A DNA stretch of 64,000 nucleotides from Adiantum capillus-veneris. Lineage: Eukaryota; Streptophyta; Polypodiopsida; Polypodiales; Pteridaceae. The first letter of the stretch is position 1, and every line of letters starts with the position of its first letter. The stretch is taken from contig CM043957.1 of NCBI GenBank assembly GCA_014529385.2, positions 88,448,381-88,512,380 on the forward strand, in the 5' to 3' direction. Positions 21,001 to 29,195 of this stretch are shown here, in pieces. The notes beneath the pieces were generated by a model. That model was not told where the DNA came from, did no database searches, and worked only from the letters and a program-made list of their open reading frames with translations. The translations under genes were made by a program, and so were the position numbers.

Positions 21001-21155
21001 CGGCTTGCAAAGCTAATGGGATAGTCCAATTTATGTCCTCCTGGTTGAGTGAGAACACACCCAATAGCAAAGTTTGATGCATCAATATGCACATGGAAAA
21101 TGACATCCCAGTTAGGTGTCCTTAAAATCGGAGCACTTGCTAGTGTTTTCTTCAA
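18042..21155 (-). CDS. Element A pol, second part: RNase H, integrase, second aspartic protease, basic W-P-K tail
   Basis: One open frame of 1037 codons (first codon TTG, so translation really continues from RT). RNase H has HIDASN, TEREGLA, YVDHQAL and MADHLSR (residues about 20-140). Integrase has a zinc-binding H-H-C-C region (HMGIAGGH, CDECQ) and a catalytic triad at Asp302, Asp364 and Glu400 (LDFVGP, SDNGTHF, GQAESTN), spacing D-61-D-35-E. A GPY-type C-terminal region follows (KGPYRVCEITPQG), then a Lys/Glu/Gln-rich helix. At residues about 640-755 lies a retropepsin-like domain: LLDTGAKYNLLS with Asp666, and INLGRTWMIATKCTIDW resembling the flap-end/LGR motif. The tail has repeated YKWVPK, WRWIPK, IWVPK and LVWAPR. 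A protease after integrase is unusual. Integrase and RNase H calls are firm; the second protease call rests on motifs. Confidence 0.88.
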   Translation of the reverse strand: MKKTLASAPILRTPNWDVIFHVHIDASNFAIGCVLTQPGGHKLDYPISFASRQLNDAERNYTTTEREGLAMVYAVKKFRYYLLANKFVFYVDHQALLILVNKPCSTGRITRWLLILLEFDFTIVVRPGKRHVMADHLSRIPNGEVPTGVDDELPDTSLFIVETTPEWSENIVNFLVNGFPPKELRKDIARRLVKECEPYCLIAGTLYRLGKDDILRHCAREDEYLYILQEAHMGIAGGHFSGDLTARKVLQSGYWWPTLFKDASLFTKGCDECQRYKTTQRKVRMPLHPIKVTQPFEKWGLDFVGPISPAARNTQSRYILVAKDYVTKWAEAKASQKADARTTAKFFFENIITRFGCPFEIVSDNGTHFINEVIRELTTTFMISHHKSTPYYPQANGQAESTNKTLISILTKTVEAHRTDWDLKLTFALWAYRTAYKVAINCTPFKMVYGQEAVMPWEFVIPSLRVASQEGWNGNPLTERLYILEKLDEERQLAVQNALVEKDRRKKWFDRHVKDKDIKVGDKVLMYGVRKEKKNLKYAGKGPYRVCEITPQGTLRVETLDGVETIGFINGSKFKRYYDPLSQEELRAIHQKKAAKAQTELKKIQAQAEAKERQQRIRQKREANLGVTNAFHVEIKEDWLDSDTPLRYPIELNSAYGKVLYNALLDTGAKYNLLSYGMWCQLGKPPLSESIIQVKGVNKKKTTVFGIWHTSVSYDNGIVAQDFLVMPTGTMEGNINLGRTWMIATKCTIDWGTGGVTTQKPTLIPTTQAIVPEILPKEIKPKTLHVQEVEPYVLIAQLSRSSTNVVERKLETHKNHPNITKKAYKWVPKSSLVTMADAKKWKPRKKRPTRSKKCKKTWRWIPKRLLKAQGYYDGNEKIWVPKRKMCPSLSTTNPYESNSVTLKPMADRGKGKITECYTPSPELVWAPRQTQFIPPSSGRGEFHEASSSSCNTSIEVKASTQPPSIVMDLNEATKESTPPSVQESPNKPLQVRSWESTLPPLQLDEAPRVIEKYWQKSSPITNLNNWFQRVTSSFQTV

Positions 21156-23386
21156 TTGTTCATAGGCCTGGTCACACTCTTCAGTCCATTAAATTCAATG
21201 AGAAGCTTGTACAAAGGACGTGCTATCTCAGCGAAAAATAAAATAAACCGTCGATAATAACCCACGTGTCCCATGAACCTTTGAACTCCCTTGTAATTGG
21301 TTGGTGGTGGTAACTCTAGAATCACTTTAATTTTGCTCTCATCGGTTGAGATACCATTCTTAGATACTATATGCCCTAAAATAACTCCATGCTTGACCCA
21401 AAATTGGCATTTGAACGGGTTCAATGAGATACGATATAACCTACACTTTTCAAACACCTTCCGCAAACATGATAGATGTTCTTTCCAAGAAGAGTAAACA
21501 CAAAGGTCGTCTAAGAAAGCTTCACAAAACACTCTCAAATATTCTTTAAAAGCAGTGTTTATTAATCGTTGGAATGTAGCAGGGGCATTTGTTAAGCCAA
21601 AAGCCATCACACGAAATGCAAACACGCCAAATTCTGTGATGAAGGCAGTTTTAGCTTGGTCCTCTAGCGCTATCGTGATTTGGTTGTAGCCTGAGTACCC
21701 ATCTAGAAAGCTATAAGCTTCCTTGCCTGCAACTCTTTCGAGTACATGTTCGGAATATGGTAGGGGGTAATGGTCTCTTCTAGTAGCTGCATTAACTTTT
21801 TTGAGGTCCACGCACACCCTGAGTTTCCCATTCTTTTTTGGCACGATAACTATTGGAGACACCCATTCAGAGTGTTCAATAGGATATATGAACCCACATT
21901 TGATAAGCTTTTCTAGTTCTTCTTGAATGATCTTTGCGTACTTAGGATTCATCGGGTAGGGTCTTTGTTGTACGGGCTTCGCAGTGCTAATCATAGGGAT
22001 TGTATGTTGGACCACAGAAGGTGGAACACCTTTCATATCATGGTATGTCCAAGCGAATACGTCCTTGAATTCCTTGAGAAGCTCTTTGAGGACCGCCTCT
22101 TCAACTTCTGTGAGGTCTTGGGCAATAAAAACAGGTTTTGATTCTTCACCGAGGTCGGCTAATTCTATTTCTTTAACTATTGCCGGACCATCATAGATTC
22201 CATTATTCCCATTGATAGGTATTCTTTGGGCTTTTGTGTACACAACCTTTGCTTCCCCTGTGGTGTAAGATTTGAAATGTTCTGGTGCAGGATGCAAGTC
22301 TGTGGATTCTGGTTGTGCTTTGGTCTGTGCTTCCATTTCTGCTTTCTTGTGTTGTCGAGCTAACTCTTGGTTTTGACGCCTTCTTGTAGTGCGGCTCAAC
22401 TTTGGCTTGTCTATGATCTCTAATTGGGCTATGTCATGGGGTCGCGGTCTACACCACATAACATTTTGGAGATATTCACCCCAATCGTCTACCAATTTTC
22501 GATGAGCATCACATGCTCCTATATAACTGAGCCATTCTGCTGAGGATCTCTTCTTTTTTATCCTAGCACGTACATTGGCTCGATATCGACGCCTCTTAAA
22601 GTTTTTCTTTTTCTTATTTGAGACCTGATTTTGATTTGCATTTAGATCTGGCTCACTAAAGGAGTCCTCCTTGGTGTCCTCTTCACTCTCGGAGGAGCTA
22701 TCATCGGTTGATGTGCTCGGTCCTTCCGAATGTTTTGACTCTGAACTTGCTCCACTCTCTAATTCATGAGATTCAGAATCCGTTTCACTCTGGGAGTCAG
22801 TGTCTGAGTCGTGTTGGTCAAAGTCTTCTATTGAGCTATCGGTGTCACTGTCAGATTGGTCTACAATTGCCTTGCCCTTAGAAGATGCATGTATGGAACT
22901 TATCATGTTCAGAGGTGCAATTTGTGGTACCTCTTCCGCCTCTGGTGTGACCCAAGTGGTTCCTCTATTTCCCCAAGTATCTATGGTTGTAGCTAGGTGT
23001 ACCCAGTCTACGTTGTCTGATTCCGTCATACCCGGTAACACATCCATGTAAGGAGAATCTTGGCCAATGATTGTATCCTTCTTACAAGTGTAACAATATT
23101 GTAGTGGGGCCGAGTGAACTGTGGTGTCAGAGCGATGATCAATAATGGTTTTACTCCCTAAGGGGTGTACCTTACCAGTCACCAAATCCACTCTAAGGAC
23201 AGAGTCTTGGAATTGCAAATAGACATGATTTTTAGACCAATCATGAACCATTTGTGCTTCCCTCATGAATGGTCGTCCTAAAATCATTTCATATGACATA
23301 AGGTGTTTAGAGAAATCCATTGCAATGAACGTATGTCGTACCTTGTGTCCTAGAACTTTGATCTTAAGATCCTTGAGCATCCCCAT
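21152..23386 (-). CDS. Element A pol, first part: end of first protease, long charged linker, reverse transcriptase
   Basis: 744 codons, continuing in phase from the protease ORF across a TAA. Residues 1-70 complete the first protease (MILGRPFMREAQMVHDW). Then comes a Ser/Asp/Glu-rich stretch (about 170-250) and a basic stretch (KKKKNFKRRRYRANVR), an unusually long linker. RT follows from about residue 410: KLRVCVDLKKVNAATRRD, YSFLDGYSGYNQI, FGLTNAPATFQRLI, and the catalytic FLDDL with Asp626-Asp627. The thumb has FMGHVGYYRRFI. All RT catalytic residues are present. The frame ends early, after RPLYKLL, because of a small indel near 21190. The other frame resumes WTEECDQAYEQL and runs into RNase H. 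Confidence 0.9.
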   Translation of the reverse strand: MGMLKDLKIKVLGHKVRHTFIAMDFSKHLMSYEMILGRPFMREAQMVHDWSKNHVYLQFQDSVLRVDLVTGKVHPLGSKTIIDHRSDTTVHSAPLQYCYTCKKDTIIGQDSPYMDVLPGMTESDNVDWVHLATTIDTWGNRGTTWVTPEAEEVPQIAPLNMISSIHASSKGKAIVDQSDSDTDSSIEDFDQHDSDTDSQSETDSESHELESGASSESKHSEGPSTSTDDSSSESEEDTKEDSFSEPDLNANQNQVSNKKKKNFKRRRYRANVRARIKKKRSSAEWLSYIGACDAHRKLVDDWGEYLQNVMWCRPRPHDIAQLEIIDKPKLSRTTRRRQNQELARQHKKAEMEAQTKAQPESTDLHPAPEHFKSYTTGEAKVVYTKAQRIPINGNNGIYDGPAIVKEIELADLGEESKPVFIAQDLTEVEEAVLKELLKEFKDVFAWTYHDMKGVPPSVVQHTIPMISTAKPVQQRPYPMNPKYAKIIQEELEKLIKCGFIYPIEHSEWVSPIVIVPKKNGKLRVCVDLKKVNAATRRDHYPLPYSEHVLERVAGKEAYSFLDGYSGYNQITIALEDQAKTAFITEFGVFAFRVMAFGLTNAPATFQRLINTAFKEYLRVFCEAFLDDLCVYSSWKEHLSCLRKVFEKCRLYRISLNPFKCQFWVKHGVILGHIVSKNGISTDESKIKVILELPPPTNYKGVQRFMGHVGYYRRFILFFAEIARPLYKLLIEFNGLKSVTRPMNN

Positions 23387-23389
23387 AGG

Positions 23390-25027
23390 TTAGGCTATGG
23401 TGCCATTTGCCATCTTTACCACAATGTTAGTAACAGTGAGGCGGGGTTTTCCCATGGATTCCCAACAATATTTTGTAACGATGCTAACTCCCGCACCACC
23501 ATCAAGAATTCCCTTTATATTTAATCCCTTGGTAGTGATGGGTAGGGTCGCATTAGACTCGTCGCCTTCAAAATACTTCCCTAATTCGTTAATGGGTACC
23601 TCGATCACAGACTCGTGTCCATCTAAGTCAAGTGATTGCACATGATTTTCCTCATCAATCATAATCGAGTCAGGCCTACTTGGTTGCGCAAACTGCGGTA
23701 ATCCCGTTTGTAGCTCTCCGTTAAGGAATGCTCGAAGTGCAAGGAATAACTCAGGATCTCCATACAGCTTTGCTATGATCGTGGTTCGGACCTCAGAAGA
23801 CATGAAGTCCACTAGTTTGGCAACATTCATTGGCATTTTGCAGGGTGTAGGTCCTTGACTAGGAACTGGTGAGGATGGAATCTCATATTCCTCAATGGGA
23901 TCAGGTATTCCTTCGTTAAACATCTTTTCCAACAAGAAAGGTGTATGCTCACTTTCTGATGTCCCGTCCTCACTCCCTTCTTGGATGATACTAGATATGG
24001 CTAACGGTCTATGGTTCATGTGGGGTGGATGAACTTGCGTGGGAAACACTGTGTCATGAATTTTGACATGCATGGGTTCCGGTTCTAGTTTCCTTTGAGT
24101 CTCCTCCACTAAACCTCTTAGATGTTTCACCTGCTCAATCTTGTCTACTGGGTTTGGGTACGTCCCAATCTTCTTTTTACGATTCTTCCTTTTTTGCCCC
24201 TGCGGTTTATCTTGGGGGTCTTGGATTGGATTTGGAAACACTTGTGGTGTTTTCAGAGGCTCTTTATGGTTTTCTCTTATTCGGTTTTCATTTGGTTCCA
24301 TGTTACGGTTTTCTTTGTCGGTTTTTCCCTTTGTGGTATTGGTTCTAGTCTCCATTGTCTCGATTGAATCTGAATCATCCTCGAGGTCATTCATATACAC
24401 GGGGTCATCCCCTGTTCCTATGTTTGTTTTGGAACTTGGCTTTGAATTTCCCGTATTCTGCGACCTCTTCCTTCGTGTCTTCTTTTTCTTTGCTTGGATA
24501 ACTGACGCGGTATCTCTCTCTTCGAGGATATGGCCTAGCCCTTGAAGCATGGACCGTGTAATCGCATAAGCACGTGCGACGGGTGGTATTGGCGATGTCA
24601 CACTAGCAATTTCGACCAAATTTAGGGGTGTGATTTTAGGCGCATTTGGGTTATAGGGGCATTGGGCAATCAAGTGATCTATGCCACAACGATTACATGT
24701 GAGTATTGGCATTGCAGACGTGCTCCCTTGATTCATTTGCATCTGTGCAGCATTCTTTTGCAGCCTAATAGGGCACTCCGCTGCCCGATGTGGTCCACCA
24801 CACTCGTAGCATTGAAGAGGTGGCCTCCTAGCCTGGGTGTTGATATTTTGACCTCTGGATGCGAGAGCAGCCGCTTGATAAACCGGCTTGACTTGCCCCC
24901 AACAATCTTCCATGTAGTATATAGGACACTCTTCCAATGTATCAGGTCCGTAGGCAATACTAGTGTCTATTTCCTCCTCACAGCCATCTGCATAAGCATT
25001 AGATGGCTCGCAACCCACTTGGTTCAT
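23390..25027 (-). CDS. Element A gag-pol middle: two zinc knuckles, linker, first protease (D-G-G)
   Basis: 545 codons lying in phase between an upstream TAG (25052) and a TAA (23390). Two CX2CX3HX4C knuckles (CYECGGPHRAAEC and CNRCGIDHLIAQC) lie near residues 75-125. A long basic and Gln/Pro-rich linker follows (KKKKTRRKRSQ; later KPQGQKRKNRKKKIG). The protease starts near residue 495, with GILDGGAGVSIV and Asp509. The usual D-S/T-G is D-G-G here. The TAA interrupts the domain just after MANGTIA, and the reading frame continues beyond it. A single C-to-T change could explain that stop. Whether D-G-G is active cannot be told from sequence. Confidence 0.82.
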   Translation of the reverse strand: MNQVGCEPSNAYADGCEEEIDTSIAYGPDTLEECPIYYMEDCWGQVKPVYQAAALASRGQNINTQARRPPLQCYECGGPHRAAECPIRLQKNAAQMQMNQGSTSAMPILTCNRCGIDHLIAQCPYNPNAPKITPLNLVEIASVTSPIPPVARAYAITRSMLQGLGHILEERDTASVIQAKKKKTRRKRSQNTGNSKPSSKTNIGTGDDPVYMNDLEDDSDSIETMETRTNTTKGKTDKENRNMEPNENRIRENHKEPLKTPQVFPNPIQDPQDKPQGQKRKNRKKKIGTYPNPVDKIEQVKHLRGLVEETQRKLEPEPMHVKIHDTVFPTQVHPPHMNHRPLAISSIIQEGSEDGTSESEHTPFLLEKMFNEGIPDPIEEYEIPSSPVPSQGPTPCKMPMNVAKLVDFMSSEVRTTIIAKLYGDPELFLALRAFLNGELQTGLPQFAQPSRPDSIMIDEENHVQSLDLDGHESVIEVPINELGKYFEGDESNATLPITTKGLNIKGILDGGAGVSIVTKYCWESMGKPRLTVTNIVVKMANGTIA

Positions 25028-25051
25028 AGGGGCGACTCTTGGATGCGGGGG

Positions 25052-27391
25052 CTACGGTCCTAGCACAGGAGGTGGTAGCGGTGTAGCTTGTACAACATTT
25101 TGAGATCTAGGGACCATGTGTTGTGGTAGTTGCTCAACAGGTGGAGCAGGCATCAATACAGGAGCTCGAGGTGCATCCGTCCAGGCTACAGGTGGTCTAT
25201 TTGCCATCATACGTTTGATCATTAAACAATCCTTAGCTTGGTGACCATACCTACCACATGCGTTGCAAGTTCCATTAAATTTTACTCTAAACGTAGGGCA
25301 CTCACTAGTGCTATGTGGACCTAAGCAAATGGAACACCATTGTTGCTCCCTTCTTGGATACATGTGACTATTTTGAGGGGGTCGATTATCCTTAAGAGAC
25401 TCTTGGATTGCCTTGGTGAGGTCTGTCAAGAATGTCTCAAATACCTTTGGCTCATTGGCAATGCGCTTTGCAGTCATGGGTTCATACTCAATGGCTTGTG
25501 AGCTAGTGGATCTCGTGTCAGTAGACACCCTCATGCCTGCTATCATCAAGTTGTCCTCTAATTGGATTGCATTGGCAGTGACATCTTCCCAGGTTGTGAT
25601 ACCTCTAATCACTAGTCCATTATAGATTCCTTCATTCCTCAACCCTCGAATGAATCGATCAAGCAGTTGGTTATTGTTGAAGCGCTCATTTACAGGGCAG
25701 CGAGAGTTTAAGTGCTTTAGACGACTAATGAAGTCCCTTACTGACTCTCCTTCCTTACGTTCGACCTTCTGTAGCTGAGATGCTACACCCCAAAGCACAC
25801 CTTCTCGTATGTACTCCTTTAGAAACAACCTTCGAAGGGTAGGGTAGATTGTTTTCTCGTCCACCCTTAGGGTTCTATACCAATCTCCAGCCTTCCCGTT
25901 TAATGTCAAGCTTAAGGCATTGCACTTATGTAGTTCGTTGCGTTCCCCTAAGGAATCACATACTTGTTCAAACACTTCAATGTGTTTTCTAGCATCTTCG
26001 TCCCCATTGAATTTTTGCGTGAGTTTGGCAATTTGTACTGCCTTACTTCTAGGCTCTCTATCAGATGCATAACGCATATTTTCCGCGATAGATCGACCTA
26101 TGGTTTGAGCAAACGCTGCCAAGTCACCTATGTGAGGAGGCAGGGCCGGTGGAGGTACTCTTGGAATCATATGTGGGAGAGGGACGGGTACCGGTCTTGG
26201 CATATGTGTGGATGATGCAGGATATGGAACATAACCGGGCATAGGTCCACTCGGATAAGGACTAGGGAGCGGCACTCGAGGAGCATAAACAAGTGGTACA
26301 ATTGGAGGTGTGGGGGCCATGTGTGCATAAGGGGCTAGAGGCACATACGGTCGAGGCCCCATATTAGGTACTATGACACTAGGTAGTGGCACTGCGTTAA
26401 CCGTAGATGTCATCGGTACATTCTCTATCAGGCCTATCCCTGGAGTGAGCACTGTGTTTTCCTTAATAGAGGGTTGAGCCAAGTTAGGGAAGCTAAAGTT
26501 GTCGCTCGGAGGCTCAGATTGCATAAAGACCCCATGTGAAATGACGTAAGATGGGTCCATGGGACTCATTAGAGGAGTCTCCATTTGTGATAGAGTAGGC
26601 TGTTGAGCCTTGCTCGTATCCAGAAAACTCATGGGGCCAGTTGAGAGTATATTTACCCCTCGGTTTTTCCTTTCTGATTGAATAATGCCATGGATAACAT
26701 TACAGATCATTTTCTGTTGATCTTCGATGCTCGTGGCACTAGAGGTGGATTGTACAATCTCTATCCATCCTACATGGTAGGCGTCGCCAGAGTGTAGATC
26801 CGTCAACACCTCAGTGTGGAGGTCGTATGTCCAATGATCATTAATGAACAATCCTTCTAGAGTCGACGTGTTAACGGTTTCTTGTGAGGTAGAAGCAATG
26901 TTGCTCCCCGTGGTTTTACTTGTCACCAACGGTACTCTAGAGGGAACTTCTGAAGGAGGCAGCTCAACAGGGCCTTCTTGGTAATAAGTTGGCAGGATAT
27001 CCACATGGACACTCTTTGGGGGTGTGGGGTCCACGTGCGATGTGAAAGGAGAGTCCACTTCCCCACCCCCTTCGTGTGCTTCATTTGCATCAGGTTCCGA
27101 GCGAGTAGCTCTACCTAATGTTTCCATGAAACGGCTAAACATACTAGTACTAGGCTGTGGAGCTTCGGGAGGTGCATGGCCTTCTCTCTCAGTGTTTTGG
27201 GTAGGGTATGCTTCCATGATTTCTGAGTCGGAGGAGGAATCACTAGCGGCTATTTTAGGGTCTTGGGTGGTGCTACCTTGTGTCCCCGCGGAGGGTCTAG
27301 AGCCTATCGTGGATGGGTAATGGGTGTCCGTATGAACAGAGGCACCCTCAATATGCTCGTGTTCTAGCACCCGCCCAGAGCGTAAGTGCAT
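25052..27391 (-). CDS. Element A Gag
   Basis: 779 codons beginning MHLRSGRVLEHEH, a start typical of plant gypsy gag proteins. The N-terminal ~330 residues are Ser/Thr/Pro-rich and acidic. A strongly proline-rich stretch at about 350-430 (VPLPHMIPRVPPP) precedes the gag capsid-like domain at about 435-620: IAKLTQKFNGDEDARKHIEV, LTLNGKAGDWYRTL, LFLKEYI, VRDFISRLKHLNSRC, LDRFIRGL. Two zinc knuckles follow: CSICLGPHSTSEC and CNACGRYGHQAKDC. The ORF ends in TAG after PPPVLGP. The same frame continues into two further knuckles and the protease. It forms the particle and binds element RNA. Confidence 0.9.
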   Translation of the reverse strand: MHLRSGRVLEHEHIEGASVHTDTHYPSTIGSRPSAGTQGSTTQDPKIAASDSSSDSEIMEAYPTQNTEREGHAPPEAPQPSTSMFSRFMETLGRATRSEPDANEAHEGGGEVDSPFTSHVDPTPPKSVHVDILPTYYQEGPVELPPSEVPSRVPLVTSKTTGSNIASTSQETVNTSTLEGLFINDHWTYDLHTEVLTDLHSGDAYHVGWIEIVQSTSSATSIEDQQKMICNVIHGIIQSERKNRGVNILSTGPMSFLDTSKAQQPTLSQMETPLMSPMDPSYVISHGVFMQSEPPSDNFSFPNLAQPSIKENTVLTPGIGLIENVPMTSTVNAVPLPSVIVPNMGPRPYVPLAPYAHMAPTPPIVPLVYAPRVPLPSPYPSGPMPGYVPYPASSTHMPRPVPVPLPHMIPRVPPPALPPHIGDLAAFAQTIGRSIAENMRYASDREPRSKAVQIAKLTQKFNGDEDARKHIEVFEQVCDSLGERNELHKCNALSLTLNGKAGDWYRTLRVDEKTIYPTLRRLFLKEYIREGVLWGVASQLQKVERKEGESVRDFISRLKHLNSRCPVNERFNNNQLLDRFIRGLRNEGIYNGLVIRGITTWEDVTANAIQLEDNLMIAGMRVSTDTRSTSSQAIEYEPMTAKRIANEPKVFETFLTDLTKAIQESLKDNRPPQNSHMYPRREQQWCSICLGPHSTSECPTFRVKFNGTCNACGRYGHQAKDCLMIKRMMANRPPVAWTDAPRAPVLMPAPPVEQLPQHMVPRSQNVVQATPLPPPVLGP

Positions 27392-28398
27392 GTGCTTTTG
27401 ATACCCTCAGGTGTCAAAAAGCTGCTCTAGGAGGCCTTGTGACTAGTTTTTTACGTGTTTTTTGTTTGTTTTTTTGCTAGATTTTTTAGAGCGTGTCGTG
27501 GAATGGGCCGTGTGATAGCTCGAAACGAGCGTATCGCTAGGAGGGACGCACTGTGCTTTACAGCCCACCGTTTGGTTCTATTTTGCTCCAGAAAAGCCCG
27601 AAACAGTCTTTTCCTAGCTGGGGAACTAGGCTCCAAATAGCAAGTCTAAGGGTGCAAGTGGGAAGAGAAGGGAGGAGAGTGGAGGACTTGCCCCACATGC
27701 TCTCATTCCCTCTTGAGGGGGTAGGGTATATATATAAGAGTGAGTTTAGTATAAATCATAAGACTGAGGCCTGGGCCTGGGTTTGGGCCTGAGGAAATGA
27801 TCCCAATCAAACTTTTAGTGATCCCCCCAGTCACTCACGTTTAAATATTTTCGATTTTTTCCCGTCCGTTTTTATAACCTCCCCCTCACTCACGTTTTTA
27901 TTTTTCGAATTTTTTTATTATTTTTTTTTTTTAATTTCTTTTTTCTTTTTTTTGGATATTATTTGGTACGCGTTTTGGTGCGCGTTGACCTCACCTAACT
28001 ATTTACTGTCCCACCTACCTACTAACCTGCTAATCAGTGGTTCACCTAATTACTAACCTACTTAATCAACTAACTGTGCGCTTAACTATGCACAAACCAG
28101 AAAACACAGAAAATGCAGAAAATTGAAACTTGACAGAACTGTGCAATGCAAATCAGAAAATGCAAAAAACGTAGAAACGCAAGAAATGCTAACTATGTAA
28201 GCTGAAATCTAAGCTTAATAGAACTAGCAAAACAGAGCTTAACAGAACACAGAAAACTTGAATGCAATCAACAACATTGTGTCTTTCTCTACTGTTTTTA
28301 CATAACAACAATAATCAAACTTAAGCCGCGCCTTTCCTACATAAAAAATAGCTTCAATACAATTTACAGGTCGCCATTGGAGCTTCACGCGCAGCAGC
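27392..28398 (-). other. Untranslated leader of element A
   Basis: About 1 kb between the primer site and gag. A/T-rich homopolymer stretches lie at 27895-27960. Short ORFs here show no domain. Confidence 0.7.
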
Positions 28399-28416
28399 TC
28401 CCAGGCAGCGGCGCCA
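28399..28416 (-). promoter_or_regulatory. Primer binding site of element A (tRNA-Asp-like)
   Basis: On the minus strand TGGCGCCGCTGCCTGGG begins four bases after the 5' LTR end. It resembles the complement of the plant tRNA-Asp(GUC) 3' end as I know it, with about two mismatches. Confidence 0.78.
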
Positions 28417-28420
28417 AAAA

Positions 28421-28961
28421 TGTCACGGCTAGGGACTTGCTACGCGCCGTGTGCGAGCCACAAAAGCTCCTAGCACACAGTCATACAACAGACAAGCTCA
28501 CAAGGAAGAATGGTGTGTCACTCACCTTCCTGCGTAGTTGCGAATGAAGGATTCCCGCGCCGCGAAGAAGAGAGAGACGCCGCTACGCCGCGCTCAACCG
28601 CCTCGCCGCCGTCGTGCCGCCGCAACGCTCGATCACACACACACTCTCACACGTACACACACACACACACACACACAAGAAGATAGTGAAGGAGAAGGTG
28701 GAGATGGAGCAAGAGCGGCTTCTATTGCACAATGAGAGAATGAGTAAAAATTAGGTTTAGTGGCTTTTATATGAGCTCACCCCATTCACACTTGGGCGCC
28801 CATACTTAGCCAACTAACTCCTTGAATATTCCAGTTAGAGTGCGCCTGTCATCGGCGATCACCCTTACCCTGTTCCTATTGGTCCGACAAGCCCGGTACC
28901 TGACTCTAAATAATACAACGTTTATAGATCATAGAGTGTCCGTGTGCCGTGAGGGTTAACA
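28421..28961 (-). repeat. 5' LTR of element A
   Basis: On the minus strand it begins TGTTAACCCTCACGG and ends GTGACA. A TATA box, CATATAAAAG, lies at 28764-28773, so transcription should start shortly below that position. An (AC)n tract lies at 28653-28677. Differences from the 3' LTR are few. Confidence 0.92.
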
Positions 28962-29149
28962 CAGCCCAATGGCTTGTCTGATACTTATTGGTCAGAAGAC
29001 TAAGAGGTCCAATGAGAGTTTAGTTGAATTATTTAATTACCTAAAGCTTTCACAAAAGGGGAAAGGGGACATGTCAGAAGGCTATCAATTATGCTTCTAA
29101 CTTGTGATTGGCTAAGCTTTGCAAGAGCCAATGAGAGGCCAGCATGAGC

Positions 29150-29195
<46 letters not shown>

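Larger units (their letters stand above)
10468..28961 (-). mobile_element. Element A: near-complete Ty3/gypsy retrotransposon with a second protease
   Basis: Full-length element on the minus strand, interrupted near its 3' end by element B. 5' LTR 28421-28961, tRNA-Asp-like primer site 28399-28416, leader, gag, protease, RT, RNase H, integrase, second protease, basic tail, extra ORF, polypurine tract and 3' LTR (15434-16008 plus the terminal bases at 10468-10475). Excluding B, it is about 13.5 kb. CAGCC flanks both ends. By eye the LTRs differ at only about eight sites outside the AC tract, so the insertion is fairly recent. Two in-frame stops (25052-25054, 23390-23392) and one frameshift (near 21190) break the coding region, so this copy is probably not autonomous now. 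Confidence 0.92.

Noticed and set aside
24141-24545. 134-codon plus-strand ORF opposite the basic linker of A
   Set aside because: Antisense to the gag-pol frame; its aromatic-rich composition mirrors the Lys/Gln/Glu codons of the other strand.
25052-25060. Known readthrough signal after the gag TAG
   Set aside because: The downstream codons (CCC CCG) do not fit the CAR-YYA or CTA contexts. A mutation is as likely.
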